This document shows positions 24,699-32,684 of a stretch of 64,000 nt of DNA, in pieces. Location: contig NZ_WVTD01000005.1 of the NCBI RefSeq assembly GCF_009856825.1, positions 62,001 through 126,000 on the forward strand, given 5' to 3'. The DNA comes from Novosphingobium silvae. GTDB taxonomy: Bacteria > Pseudomonadota > Alphaproteobacteria > Sphingomonadales > Sphingomonadaceae. The translations under genes were made by a program, and so were the position numbers. The notes under the pieces were generated by a model. The model was not told the origin of the DNA and searched no databases. It was given only the letters and a program-made list of their open reading frames with translations. Every line of letters begins with the position of its first letter. Position 1 is the stretch's first letter.

Positions 24699-26632
24699 CG
24701 CACTTCTCCGGTGCAGACGAGATCGGCGCCGCCGAGACGGACAGTCTGCATCATCACGACTGCTTCGGGAAAATCGTCGAGACAGCCGCAGGCCGAGACG
24801 ATCTCTTCGCCCGGACCGGCGGGGCAGATGTCACCGCCCGCGCTGCCGGTCTTGCAAGCGTAGTAGAATGTGTCCCAACCCGTGGGCGCGTTCTGTTTGG
24901 AGCTGACGACGCCATCCAATGCCACGCCGTCATTAGCCTTGGGCGCGCGTGTCTTGCAGACCGGCTCGCAGGCCGGGACCGTACCGCGATCGGGTAGCGC
25001 GAAGGGACGCGACGACGTCGTATAGCCGTCATCGGCGGTCTTCACCCGGTCGGCGAGCAGCGCCTCGGTCGAATGGTCGATGATATAGGCGCCGCGGCTG
25101 AGATCGGGCGGCGTCGGCGAGCCGAGATCGACGGCGCATTTGTAGCGGCGCTCGCGCTTGAAGAAATCGCGGGTCAGCCGGATCGTGCAGATCCCATTGC
25201 CGAACAGGCGCGTTTGCGGTAGCGGCGTGAGGCCGGTGCCGACGCCGTTCCTGACGGTCTGCACGCCGTCGACGGTCTCGCCATCGAGGCGGCAGGCGGA
25301 ATCGGCGGCATAGCCCGAGCAGAGATCGACGAGGCGTTCGGAGACACCGCAGCTCGCATCGACCCGGACCTCGATATCGACCCAGCCCCAACGGCCGTCA
25401 CCGCCGCCGCGCACGCGCACGCCGAGCGCCGCCGTTCCAGCGCGGAACCGTTCGGTGAGATCGATCGGCGTCAGGTTGACCGTTTCGGCATCGACGTTGC
25501 AGTCGCCCGAAGGCAGGGCGTCGCCCAGCCACGGCCGCTTGCCGGCATAGCCGACGACCTCGCCGTTGACGCGTGATTGCAGCCAGTCATTGGCGTCTTG
25601 CCGGACGATGCGGGCAGAGACGAGGCCGTCTGGCCTCAGAACCTGGAACGTCGCCGTGAATATGGGCGGTGCGGCCGAGCAATTGCCGTTGCCGCCAATC
25701 CGGTAGCGCCGGCAGTCGGTTCCGCAGCTCGTGACCGACTGGACTTGTCCGGAAACGCTGATGATGTCGTCATAGATCGCCGGCGCCAGCGTCACTTCCC
25801 GCTCGATCGTGCAGAGCCTCACCTGATCCGCCTTGCCGACGCCAGCGGGCGAGGCCTTGAGCGCCTGGAAGATGCTGCTCGAAGTCGACGCCGCAGAGGC
25901 GTCACCCTGGATCGCGGTCGGATTGGCGCGATAGGCGGTCTGGGGCAGCGACGGATTGGGCGTGCAGGCGGTGCTTTGCGCGCCGGTATAGCGGATCACC
26001 GGGCCGTCGATCGCGGCCTGCGCGACGCCGACGCGCGGATCGGCGGTGGTGAGCGCGCCGATCACCCCGCCACCCAGGTCCTTCAGCACCGAGGCCATAT
26101 TGCCCCAGACCAGGTTCGCGCCGCAGCTGTTGTTGATGCAGTAGCAGCCGGCGAGATCGGTCAACCCGACCTCGGTGAGCTTGAGGTCGCCGCTCGAGGC
26201 GACATCCCATTTGAACGTCTTGCACTGGTTCCAGGTGCCGGGCTGGCAGGAAACAATGCCGTTGGCGCAGATGCCGGACACCGGCACGGGCAAGGTCAAT
26301 GTCTGGTCGACGCTGCCGTCGAGATCCTTGTCGCGCGAAATGCGGAGCGTCCCGATGTCCCCCGTTCCGGCAGGCTGCGCGAGCAGTTCGAGCAGCGTCG
26401 CCGTCTTCTGGCACGCGATATTCGGGTTGAACGTCTTGCTGTTGTCGACGGTCGTGATCGGCTGCCCGGCAAGGCCCGGCGTCAGATAGTTCTCCTGGAT
26501 CGCATCGCTGTCGGACGTCTTCGCGCGCGAGGCCTCGGCGGCGGCGCGGGCGCGATCCTCGACTGTCTGCGCCGAGGCCGACATTGGTAGAGTGGCGGTC
26601 GCCGCCAGCAGGAGGAGACAGCGCACTTTCAT
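24695..26632 (-). CDS. TraN-like Cys-rich secreted protein, N-terminal part
   Basis: This is a 645-aa secreted protein. A signal peptide ends near PMSASAQT (residue 21). The protein is rich in paired Cys residues (about 30), including CQPGTWNQCKTFKW and CYCINNSCGANLVWG, which resemble TraN N-terminal regions. The C-terminus (VVSSKQNAPTGWDTFYYAC, then CGCLDDFPEAV) also fits. The ATG at 26632 has a GGCGAGG leader and overlaps the stop of the Pro-rich gene before it. It overlaps the next traN-like ORF by ATGA. Together these two ORFs (1016 aa) exceed the size of the F-plasmid TraN. A recipient-binding adhesin is the likely role. Confidence 0.7.
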   Translation of the reverse strand: MKVRCLLLLAATATLPMSASAQTVEDRARAAAEASRAKTSDSDAIQENYLTPGLAGQPITTVDNSKTFNPNIACQKTATLLELLAQPAGTGDIGTLRISRDKDLDGSVDQTLTLPVPVSGICANGIVSCQPGTWNQCKTFKWDVASSGDLKLTEVGLTDLAGCYCINNSCGANLVWGNMASVLKDLGGGVIGALTTADPRVGVAQAAIDGPVIRYTGAQSTACTPNPSLPQTAYRANPTAIQGDASAASTSSSIFQALKASPAGVGKADQVRLCTIEREVTLAPAIYDDIISVSGQVQSVTSCGTDCRRYRIGGNGNCSAAPPIFTATFQVLRPDGLVSARIVRQDANDWLQSRVNGEVVGYAGKRPWLGDALPSGDCNVDAETVNLTPIDLTERFRAGTAALGVRVRGGGDGRWGWVDIEVRVDASCGVSERLVDLCSGYAADSACRLDGETVDGVQTVRNGVGTGLTPLPQTRLFGNGICTIRLTRDFFKRERRYKCAVDLGSPTPPDLSRGAYIIDHSTEALLADRVKTADDGYTTSSRPFALPDRGTVPACEPVCKTRAPKANDGVALDGVVSSKQNAPTGWDTFYYACKTGSAGGDICPAGPGEEIVSACGCLDDFPEAVVMMQTVRLGGADLVCTGEVR

Positions 26633-26955
26633 GGCTGCCTCGCCCGCGTGCCGCGTGAACCGCGCCGGAACCGGAACACGTCTCCCGCGCGGAATGCGCT
26701 GGATCCGGGCGAGAGTATCCGGAAGACGGCCTGGCCCTCGAAGGTGGTCAGCGCGGCCGCCACCGGCGCGGCATGAGGGGGGCCTGCCGCCCACGATGGG
26801 GGGCATTCGGCCGCGCTGACCATAGGTGGAGCGACGGCGGCAGGGGGCACCGCCGCCGCTCCGTCCGCGCGCCCGCTCACGGTGGGGAGCCTTCCGTGAC
26901 GAGCGGGACAACCGCCCGTGCCGGATGCGCGGGATGGGGGAAGCGACCGGCTCAT
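26629..26955 (-). CDS. Small Pro/Ala-rich protein between traU and traN
   Basis: This 108-aa frame starts MSRSLPPSRASGTGG, with a Pro/Ala-rich middle (AAAVPPAAVAPPMVSAA). The tail includes LTTFEGQAVFRILSPGSS, then FRAGDVFRFRRGSRG, and may be a small folded domain. The ATG overlaps the traU stop by 4 bp and its own stop overlaps the next ATG by 4 bp. That coupling on both sides argues strongly that it is translated. No signal peptide is evident. I do not recognise a family. Confidence 0.6.
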   Translation of the reverse strand: MSRSLPPSRASGTGGCPARHGRLPTVSGRADGAAAVPPAAVAPPMVSAAECPPSWAAGPPHAAPVAAALTTFEGQAVFRILSPGSSAFRAGDVFRFRRGSRGTRARQP

Positions 26956-27968
26956 GGCGTGGAAATCCCCGCGCAGCAGATCGCTTTTTCGAAGAGCATG
27001 AACTGGGCGTTGTCCTTGCCCGGCGCATGCTTGCCGCTGGTCCAGAGCGCGCCGGGCCGGCCGATGTTGACGCACTTGCCGCCCTTGACGGGCTCCATGA
27101 TCTGGAGCTTGTAGCGGCTCTTGGTCCAAATCGGCTGAGCCTTGAACGAGCAGCCGTCCTCGGAATGGATGGTGAGTGCGCCCAGGCGCCCCATCATGAA
27201 TGTCGTGCGCGCCGCCAGCCCGGCCCAGGCCTCGACCCGGTCGCCCATATGGATGTCGCCGGCAACCGGATAGGTCGCGCCCCACGACCCCATGCACCAG
27301 AACAGGGGATCGATGGTCTTGCCCGCGGCGGCGGCGGCGCTGTCGGCCATGCAGGCAAGGCCTGCTGCCGGATTGCCGAACAGGATGCCCTCGGGCTGGA
27401 TGATCGCGCCGAGCGTGCCCGACTGCCAGGTCGGCAGAACCTCGGTGATCATCGCGACATCGAAGCCGTCATCCTCGATGCACGGCAGGTCGGTGAACAT
27501 GTCGAGCATCTTCCAGACCGGCGCGATGTAGTAATGCGCCTGCGCAAACAGCTTGGTGGTGTTGGTCCCGTCGGAGATCGACGACTGGCTGCCCTGGAGC
27601 TTGCCGCCGGTCGGCAGGAGGTCGACGCCGAGCGCCGTCATGCAGCCGGGCTCGGTGACGACGTCAACCATGCGGTTGGGTGTCCAGAAGCTGACCTTGA
27701 CCCCGAACCAGAAGGTCGCGCCCTTGCGGCAGGCGCAGAGCGGCTTGGACGCCGACTGCGCGTCGAGCGCCTTGTCGAGCTTGTCGTAGCTGCCGACGCG
27801 CACGCCGCCGATGGTGATCGGGAAGATGCAATTCCACCTGACCTTGGTGATCGGATTGAACACCGTGTCCGAAGGGCATTTGGAAGCATGCGCGGGCGTG
27901 GTGGGCGCGAGCAGCGACAGCAGGATCGCGGCGGCTCCGACGCGCAGAGCGGATGCAAGGCGGGTCAT
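26952..27968 (-). CDS. traU: Conjugal transfer protein TraU
   Basis: This is a 338-aa periplasmic protein needed for pilus assembly and DNA transfer in F-type systems. A signal peptide (cut near TPAHASKC, residue 29) is followed by ten or more Cys residues. Diagnostic stretches are WNCIFPITIGGVRVG, CACRKGATFWFGVKVSFW, LPCIEDDGFDVAMITEV and CMGSWGATYPVAG. Many disulfides are expected, which fits the thiol-redox proteins in the same operon. The ATG at 27968 overlaps the traW stop. The longer open frame upstream is out of place within traW. Confidence 0.92.
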   Translation of the reverse strand: MTRLASALRVGAAAILLSLLAPTTPAHASKCPSDTVFNPITKVRWNCIFPITIGGVRVGSYDKLDKALDAQSASKPLCACRKGATFWFGVKVSFWTPNRMVDVVTEPGCMTALGVDLLPTGGKLQGSQSSISDGTNTTKLFAQAHYYIAPVWKMLDMFTDLPCIEDDGFDVAMITEVLPTWQSGTLGAIIQPEGILFGNPAAGLACMADSAAAAAGKTIDPLFWCMGSWGATYPVAGDIHMGDRVEAWAGLAARTTFMMGRLGALTIHSEDGCSFKAQPIWTKSRYKLQIMEPVKGGKCVNIGRPGALWTSGKHAPGKDNAQFMLFEKAICCAGISTP

Positions 27969-28624
27969 TGGCCTCGCCCTCCCTTGGCTGACAGGTTGAC
28001 TTCGGTGAGTTCGAGCTTTTGTCCGACCTGCCGCACAATGACGGGCGCGACCGTGAGGCCGAGCCGGTCCTTCACTCGTTCCTCGAGCATGAACAGCGCG
28101 CGGCTGTGGCGTTCGCCGAGCGACAGGGCATCGTCTTTTGGATCGCCGCCGCCGGTCAGGACGATCCAGTCGGTAAGCGTCGCCGTCTTCAGCGCCCAGG
28201 CGAGATCGCGGGGGTGAACGATGACGAGGCGCTGCGGCAGCGAGACATAGGTCAGCGGGTTGAAGGTGAAGCCCTTGGGATAGAGCAGCTTGCCGTCGGG
28301 CAGACGGATTTCCTGGTCGAGCGTGTAGAAAGGCACGACATGGCGCACACGATTCTCGCGCGCGGTGGCGAGAGTCGCACCCTTGAGCGCGCTCCATGCC
28401 GAACGCGGGCCGAACTTCGCCCTGATATCGGGCGGCTGCTGCGCGGCGCGGGCCTCGATCTCGGCCATCGCGTCGGGCTCGGCGATCGGCCAGGTGCGGC
28501 CGATGGTCGAGGTGTCGGCACGGGCGGACGACGCGATCAGCACCGCGCGGGCCAGGAGCCCGGCGATCGTCGCGGACTGGAAGGCGACGATGGGCCAGCG
28601 CTGGCGGGTGCGATCATCGGCCAC
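27965..28624 (-). CDS. traW: Conjugal transfer protein TraW
   Basis: This is a 219-aa periplasmic F-type TraW involved in pilus assembly. A hydrophobic export segment covers about residues 12-35 (ATIAGLLARAVLIASS, then ADTSTIGRTWPIAEPD). Family motifs include AKFGPRSAWSALKGA, LPDGKLLYPKGFTFNPL and VIVHPRDLAWA. The GTG at 28624 has GGAGGG about 10 nt upstream and overlaps the preceding small gene by 11 bp; no suitable ATG exists nearby. It overlaps traU by ATGA. Confidence 0.88.
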   Translation of the reverse strand: MADDRTRQRWPIVAFQSATIAGLLARAVLIASSARADTSTIGRTWPIAEPDAMAEIEARAAQQPPDIRAKFGPRSAWSALKGATLATARENRVRHVVPFYTLDQEIRLPDGKLLYPKGFTFNPLTYVSLPQRLVIVHPRDLAWALKTATLTDWIVLTGGGDPKDDALSLGERHSRALFMLEERVKDRLGLTVAPVIVRQVGQKLELTEVNLSAKGGRGQ

Positions 28625-28850
28625 GGCGGCGCTCCCTCCACGGCACGGGCGGCGTGCGGCTTTCGCCGCAGACCGCACAGATGAACGCCGAGAGGCCGAG
28701 CACGAGGGTCAGCCAGATGAGCGCCTGGTTGCCGCCGAGGTCCGGGGCCGACCACAGCACCAGCCCCGACTGCACGATCAGCAGCAGATGCGTGCCGACC
28801 AGCAGGCGGATCGAGGACGGACAGGGCGAGGCGGAGAAGATGCCGTTCAT
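28614..28850 (-). CDS. Small two-helix membrane protein (tra operon)
   Basis: This is a 78-aa protein starting MNGIFSASPCPSS, with two membrane helices (LLVGTHLLLIVQSGLVLW and ALIWLTLVLGLSAFICAV) and a short basic tail. GGAG lies 6 nt before the ATG at 28850. It overlaps neighbours on both sides (ATGA upstream, 11 bp with traW). Its position between traC and traW corresponds to the slot of F trbI and other small genes, but I see no clear trbI similarity. Confidence 0.55.
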   Translation of the reverse strand: MNGIFSASPCPSSIRLLVGTHLLLIVQSGLVLWSAPDLGGNQALIWLTLVLGLSAFICAVCGESRTPPVPWRERRRGR

Positions 28851-28966
28851 CGCCATCTCCGTGACCTTCGCGCGGCCATCCAATCGGGAAGCCGATCGAG
28901 AATGTGCGCGACGGCGAGCGCCAGCGCCGCGCCGGCGAGCCCGGCACAGGCGATCAGGGCGGCCAA
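28847..28966 (-). CDS. Very small membrane protein (tra operon)
   Basis: This is a 39-aa frame from a TTG at 28966: one hydrophobic helix (ALIACAGLAGAALALAV) and a basic end (DWMAARRSRRWR). A GTG at 29029 is an alternative start. No Shine-Dalgarno is visible for either; the start overlaps the end of the 87-aa gene before it, so coupling is possible. The stop overlaps the next ATG by 4 bp, which supports translation. Function unknown. Confidence 0.35.
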   Translation of the reverse strand: MAALIACAGLAGAALALAVAHILDRLPDWMAARRSRRWR

Positions 28967-29217
28967 GCAAGGCCCGCATAGGCCAGACTGGCGATCACCG
29001 GCCCGGTGAACGCCAGCAGGAGCTTGCACCGCCGCCAGCGGATGCGCTCCATGCCCAGGATCTGGATATAGGCATCGCGGACCGCCGCGAGCAGCTGGAT
29101 CCGGCCGCTCAGTTCCTCCTGGCAGCGGAGCAGGTAGGCGTGCAGCGTTTCGTCGGGCCGGCGCTGAACGGCCGCCAGGGGATTGGTGTCTTGGGGCGGG
29201 AGCGGGTCGAGGATCAT
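28954..29217 (-). CDS. Small membrane-tethered protein (tra operon)
   Basis: This is an 87-aa protein starting MILDPLPPQDTNPLAAV. A hydrophilic helical part (TLHAYLLRCQEELSGRI) is followed by one C-terminal helix (KLLLAFTGPVIASLAYAGLA). The ATG overlaps the stop of the 108-aa gene by 4 bp. I do not recognise a family. It belongs to a series of four short coupled genes between traC and traW. Confidence 0.55.
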   Translation of the reverse strand: MILDPLPPQDTNPLAAVQRRPDETLHAYLLRCQEELSGRIQLLAAVRDAYIQILGMERIRWRRCKLLLAFTGPVIASLAYAGLAWPP

Positions 29218-29540
29218 CGAGGCCTCCGCAATTTCGCGAGCAACCGGCTCACGGCACCGGTCAGCGCGATCATCAGCAATCCGGTCAGGAAGCAGCCAGC
29301 GCCGACCAGCGCAGCGCTGCGCAGGACGAGTCCGGTCGGCTGCTCGAGAACCAGCCCGGCGACGAGCACCAGCGATGCGATCATCACCGTTTCGATGACG
29401 ACGAGGCGGAACCGCCAGCGCAGCGCATCGGCCTCGGCGCGCTTCGCCACGCGCGCCTCGACGATCCGTTCGAGGTCATTGTCGCCGTTCTCGACGAGCC
29501 GGAGCGGCAGCTGGTCGGGGGAGGCAAAACGCCGGCTCAT
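29214..29540 (-). CDS. Small two-helix membrane protein after traC
   Basis: This is a 108-aa protein with a charged N-terminal part (DLERIVEARVAKRAEADAL) and two helices (VVIETVMIASLVLVAGLVL and ALVGAGCFLTGLLMIALTG). A basic tail (LLAKLRRPR) ends it. The ATG overlaps the traC stop (ATGA) and its own stop overlaps the next start. Function unknown; it may be an accessory part of the secretion channel. Confidence 0.6.
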   Translation of the reverse strand: MSRRFASPDQLPLRLVENGDNDLERIVEARVAKRAEADALRWRFRLVVIETVMIASLVLVAGLVLEQPTGLVLRSAALVGAGCFLTGLLMIALTGAVSRLLAKLRRPR

Positions 29541-32059
29541 GACCGCGCACCCCGCTTGAATGCGACGGCGCTGTCCGTCTGGCCCGCGTTTCCGAGGACC
29601 TCGGCGGGATCGACGCCGGCAAGATCGCAGACCGCCTCGAGCGGCGATCGGCCTCGGCGCACCAGCGCCTCGAAGGCCGCGACATCTTCGGGCGCCGAGG
29701 TGTTGATCCAGTAGGAGAAGGGATCGACGACGAGGCGTGCAATGCCGAGCCCGAGCGGCGAGTCGACGAACACCTCGCTGTAGTTGGGCTTGTTATTGCG
29801 GACCGATTTCAGGAGATCGAGAACGAAACCCGAATAGTCGAGGATCTTGTTCTCGACCGCCTTGTCGTAGGTCGAGCCCTGCAGCAGGAAGCGGGTGGCG
29901 GCGTTCTCGAGGATGACCTGGCCGGTGCCGCCGAACAGCATGAGGTCGTTCATGCTCTGGAGGACAATGCCGAAACTGCCGCGATATTTGCGGGCGCGGC
30001 GATACCCCTGGGAAAATGCCTCGGCGAGCCGTGACAGATCCTGCCCGTCGCTGCGCGTCATGAACTGCGCGGCTTCATCGCAGAGCACGAAGCGGGGCCG
30101 GTCACGCGCCGACAGGTAGAGTTCCTGGGTGACGGCGTTGACCACGACCATGATCACGACGTTGAACAGGTCGGGCATGGCCTTCAGGCGCTCGAGTTCG
30201 AGCACGACGAATTCGTCGCTCGAAATGTCGAAGGTCGAAGGCCCGTTGAAATAGTGGCCGTAAGCCCCGTCCGAACCGAAATCGCGCAGGTTGAAGGCGA
30301 GCTCGCGCGCGGTCGGCACCAGATGGTCCACGCGGTCGAGATCGGAGGCGGTGTTGGCGGGATAGGCTCCCAGCCATTCGCGCACCGCGTCGATCCCGGC
30401 TTCGGCCCGCCCGCTGTCGATCGCCCATTGCACCGCGGACTTGAGCAGGTTCCATTCCGAGGTGGTGACGCCCTTGCGGGTCGCGGCATTGGCCATTTCC
30501 GCGACGATCGACACGGCCATGCTGATCGCGGATTCGCGATCGTCGCCGTCGAGGGCCAAGCCCAGATCGAAGGGATTGAGGACGAGATGCTCTTCGCCGA
30601 GGTCGATGTAGCGGCCCGAGCAGAGCGAGCAGAGCTTGCGGTAGGAGCCCCCGATGTCGATGATGCGGATGAGCGCGTTCTGCGCGAAATATTGCTGGCA
30701 GAGGTTGTTGAGCAGGAAGCTCTTGCCCGCGCCGGACTCGGCCGAGACGATGAAGTTGTAATTGTTGATCCGAGGATCGAAGAGGTCGAGCGTGATAAGC
30801 TGACCCTTGCGGCCCGTGTAGAGCAGCGCCGGCCGGCCGCCGCCCCGGAAATCGGTCTGGATCGGCGACATCAGCACGCCCGCGCGCACCGGCACGCGGA
30901 AATCGCGCTGAAGCATGCGGACCGTGCGGCGCTCGGGATAGAGACCGAACGGCAGGCTCGCGGCGAGCAGGATCGGATTGAGGTAGCTTTCCTCCTGCAC
31001 CATCCAGGGCAGCGGCTCGCTCTCCCAGAGGCGTTTGGCGCGCGCCGCCATCTCGCGGGCCTGGTGACGATCGCGGCCGAACACCCAGAGCGTCGGGATC
31101 ACCGAGACGAAGCGGCTGTTGCCCACTTCGTCCAGGATCCACGAAATCTCCTCGATCTGCTTGCCGACCTCGACCGCGAAGCTGCCCGCGGCCTTCTGCG
31201 CCGAGAGGATCTGCGCGCGCTTGTGGATCTCGAATTGCGAATGGTCGAACAACACGTTCAGGGTGAAGAGGAACGGCCCGCCGATCTGGTCGCTGTCCTC
31301 GGCCGAGCCGCGCATGCCGCCGGTCAGGCGATTGGCGCGCTCGGCGGTAATCCGCTTGGGCGGCGACTTGGGGGTCAGGCAGCGCGCCACCTGGTTGCCG
31401 AGAAACACTTCCGGTCCGTCGAAAAGCAGCGCCGGTCCCGCGTCGATAATCTGGCGGCGCAAGGGGACATCGGCGGTCTGGGTGAACACGCCGGGCGCGG
31501 CGGCATGGACGCCGTTGAAGATGCGGCGATAGAAACTAACGATCTCGCCCGCCCCCATCGGCCGGATACCGAGCTTGGATAATTGCTCCTCGATCTGCCG
31601 GCGCAGATCGCTGTCCATCGGCGCCCTGGCCTTGACCGAGAGGAAAGTGCGGAAATTGCGGACCGGGATGCCGTGGAGCGCTTTCAGCCCCATGGTTCCC
31701 GCCTGGAGATAGTCGAAGGTCCGCCGCGCCGATGCCTGGATCAGCGGATCGGGGCGCGTCTTGAGATCGAGAAAGGCATCGAGAGCGCCTTCGACCAGCG
31801 GATCGGCGAAGCTCTGAAGCTGGAGGATCGTCCCTTCGGGAAAGTTGACATTGAGGAGCCCCAGCAACGCCTCATGCACATGCGCGAACAAATAGGCGGT
31901 GGGAACCAGCTCCCAGGCGTAGCCCCAGCCATCGTCGATGGTGAGGAAGGCCTGCTCTTCCTCGACCCAGGCGGCGAGCGGCAGATAGTCGGAATAGCTG
32001 TCGCGCTCGACGCTGCGGCGCAGCCGCGCGAGCGTCATGCCCGATTGGTAGCTGGTCAT
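29537..32059 (-). CDS. traC: TraC, type IV secretion ATPase (VirB4 family)
   Basis: This is an 840-aa cytoplasmic, membrane-associated ATPase that drives pilus assembly in F-type conjugation. The N-terminal TraC_F-like domain includes LPLAAWVEEEQAFLTIDDGW, and the ATPase domain lies from about residue 430. Walker A is SAESGAGKSFLLNN near residue 445, and the Walker B-like strand is RFVLCDEAAQF near 658. The ATG at 32059 overlaps the traV stop (ATGA); a longer frame upstream is not used. It is followed by four small coupled genes. Confidence 0.93.
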   Translation of the reverse strand: MTSYQSGMTLARLRRSVERDSYSDYLPLAAWVEEEQAFLTIDDGWGYAWELVPTAYLFAHVHEALLGLLNVNFPEGTILQLQSFADPLVEGALDAFLDLKTRPDPLIQASARRTFDYLQAGTMGLKALHGIPVRNFRTFLSVKARAPMDSDLRRQIEEQLSKLGIRPMGAGEIVSFYRRIFNGVHAAAPGVFTQTADVPLRRQIIDAGPALLFDGPEVFLGNQVARCLTPKSPPKRITAERANRLTGGMRGSAEDSDQIGGPFLFTLNVLFDHSQFEIHKRAQILSAQKAAGSFAVEVGKQIEEISWILDEVGNSRFVSVIPTLWVFGRDRHQAREMAARAKRLWESEPLPWMVQEESYLNPILLAASLPFGLYPERRTVRMLQRDFRVPVRAGVLMSPIQTDFRGGGRPALLYTGRKGQLITLDLFDPRINNYNFIVSAESGAGKSFLLNNLCQQYFAQNALIRIIDIGGSYRKLCSLCSGRYIDLGEEHLVLNPFDLGLALDGDDRESAISMAVSIVAEMANAATRKGVTTSEWNLLKSAVQWAIDSGRAEAGIDAVREWLGAYPANTASDLDRVDHLVPTARELAFNLRDFGSDGAYGHYFNGPSTFDISSDEFVVLELERLKAMPDLFNVVIMVVVNAVTQELYLSARDRPRFVLCDEAAQFMTRSDGQDLSRLAEAFSQGYRRARKYRGSFGIVLQSMNDLMLFGGTGQVILENAATRFLLQGSTYDKAVENKILDYSGFVLDLLKSVRNNKPNYSEVFVDSPLGLGIARLVVDPFSYWINTSAPEDVAAFEALVRRGRSPLEAVCDLAGVDPAEVLGNAGQTDSAVAFKRGARS

Positions 32060-32649
32060 GGCCGCGGTCCCGTGTCGTTCTGGCCGTCGTCGGCACGATC
32101 CCTGACCTGTTCGAGCACGTTCGCGCGCGATGCCGGAGATACGGGCGTGACCAGATAGTCGCCCACAACCCATTGCGGGCGCTCGACCAAAGAATAGACA
32201 TAGCGCGGCATGTAGAGCCGGTCGGGCCGCTGCCGATCGGCATAGGGCAGGATCAGGGTGCGTACCGTGCGCGGGGGCTTCAGCATCGGCGTGACTGGCT
32301 GCTCGATCAGGCCCTGCAGTTCGCGATATACGGAGTCACGATAGCCCGCGAACGCGCCCGACCCTGTCTTTGCGGTGCCTGCCTTGCCGGAACCGCGCGC
32401 GGGCTTGCCGTCCTTCAGCAGCTTCCTGTCGTTGGTGACGGCCGGATCGGACTTCGACGCCACGCCAGCCACGGCGTCGGCATAGGCCTTGTCGGGATGG
32501 ATGCACTGGCCATGATCGTCGTTCTTGCAGCTGAACTTCTCGCTGTAGGGCGACATCACCGATCCCAGCGTCGCGCAGCCGCCGAGCAAGGGAAGCGTGA
32601 GGATCAATGCAGCGGCCCGGATCGCGCGGCCTCGCGGACGATGAAACAT
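32056..32649 (-). CDS. traV: TraV, outer-membrane lipoprotein of the transfer channel
   Basis: This is a 197-aa lipoprotein. The signal peptide ends with lipobox LLGGC (Cys at about residue 25), followed by ATLGSVMSPYSEKFSCK. TraV links the outer membrane to TraK and TraB in the channel core. The middle has CIHPDKAYADAVAG, and the C-terminus holds PRTVRTLILPYADRQR and LYMPRYVYSLVERPQWV, all family-like. The ATG at 32649 is chosen for the AGGGGAG 8 nt upstream; an ATG at 32685 overlapping the traB stop is possible but would lengthen the signal peptide. It overlaps traC by ATGA. Confidence 0.88.
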   Translation of the reverse strand: MFHRPRGRAIRAAALILTLPLLGGCATLGSVMSPYSEKFSCKNDDHGQCIHPDKAYADAVAGVASKSDPAVTNDRKLLKDGKPARGSGKAGTAKTGSGAFAGYRDSVYRELQGLIEQPVTPMLKPPRTVRTLILPYADRQRPDRLYMPRYVYSLVERPQWVVGDYLVTPVSPASRANVLEQVRDRADDGQNDTGPRP

Positions 32650-32684
32650 GGGACGTACTCCCCTGGTGTTTGCTGGCGGGCGCA

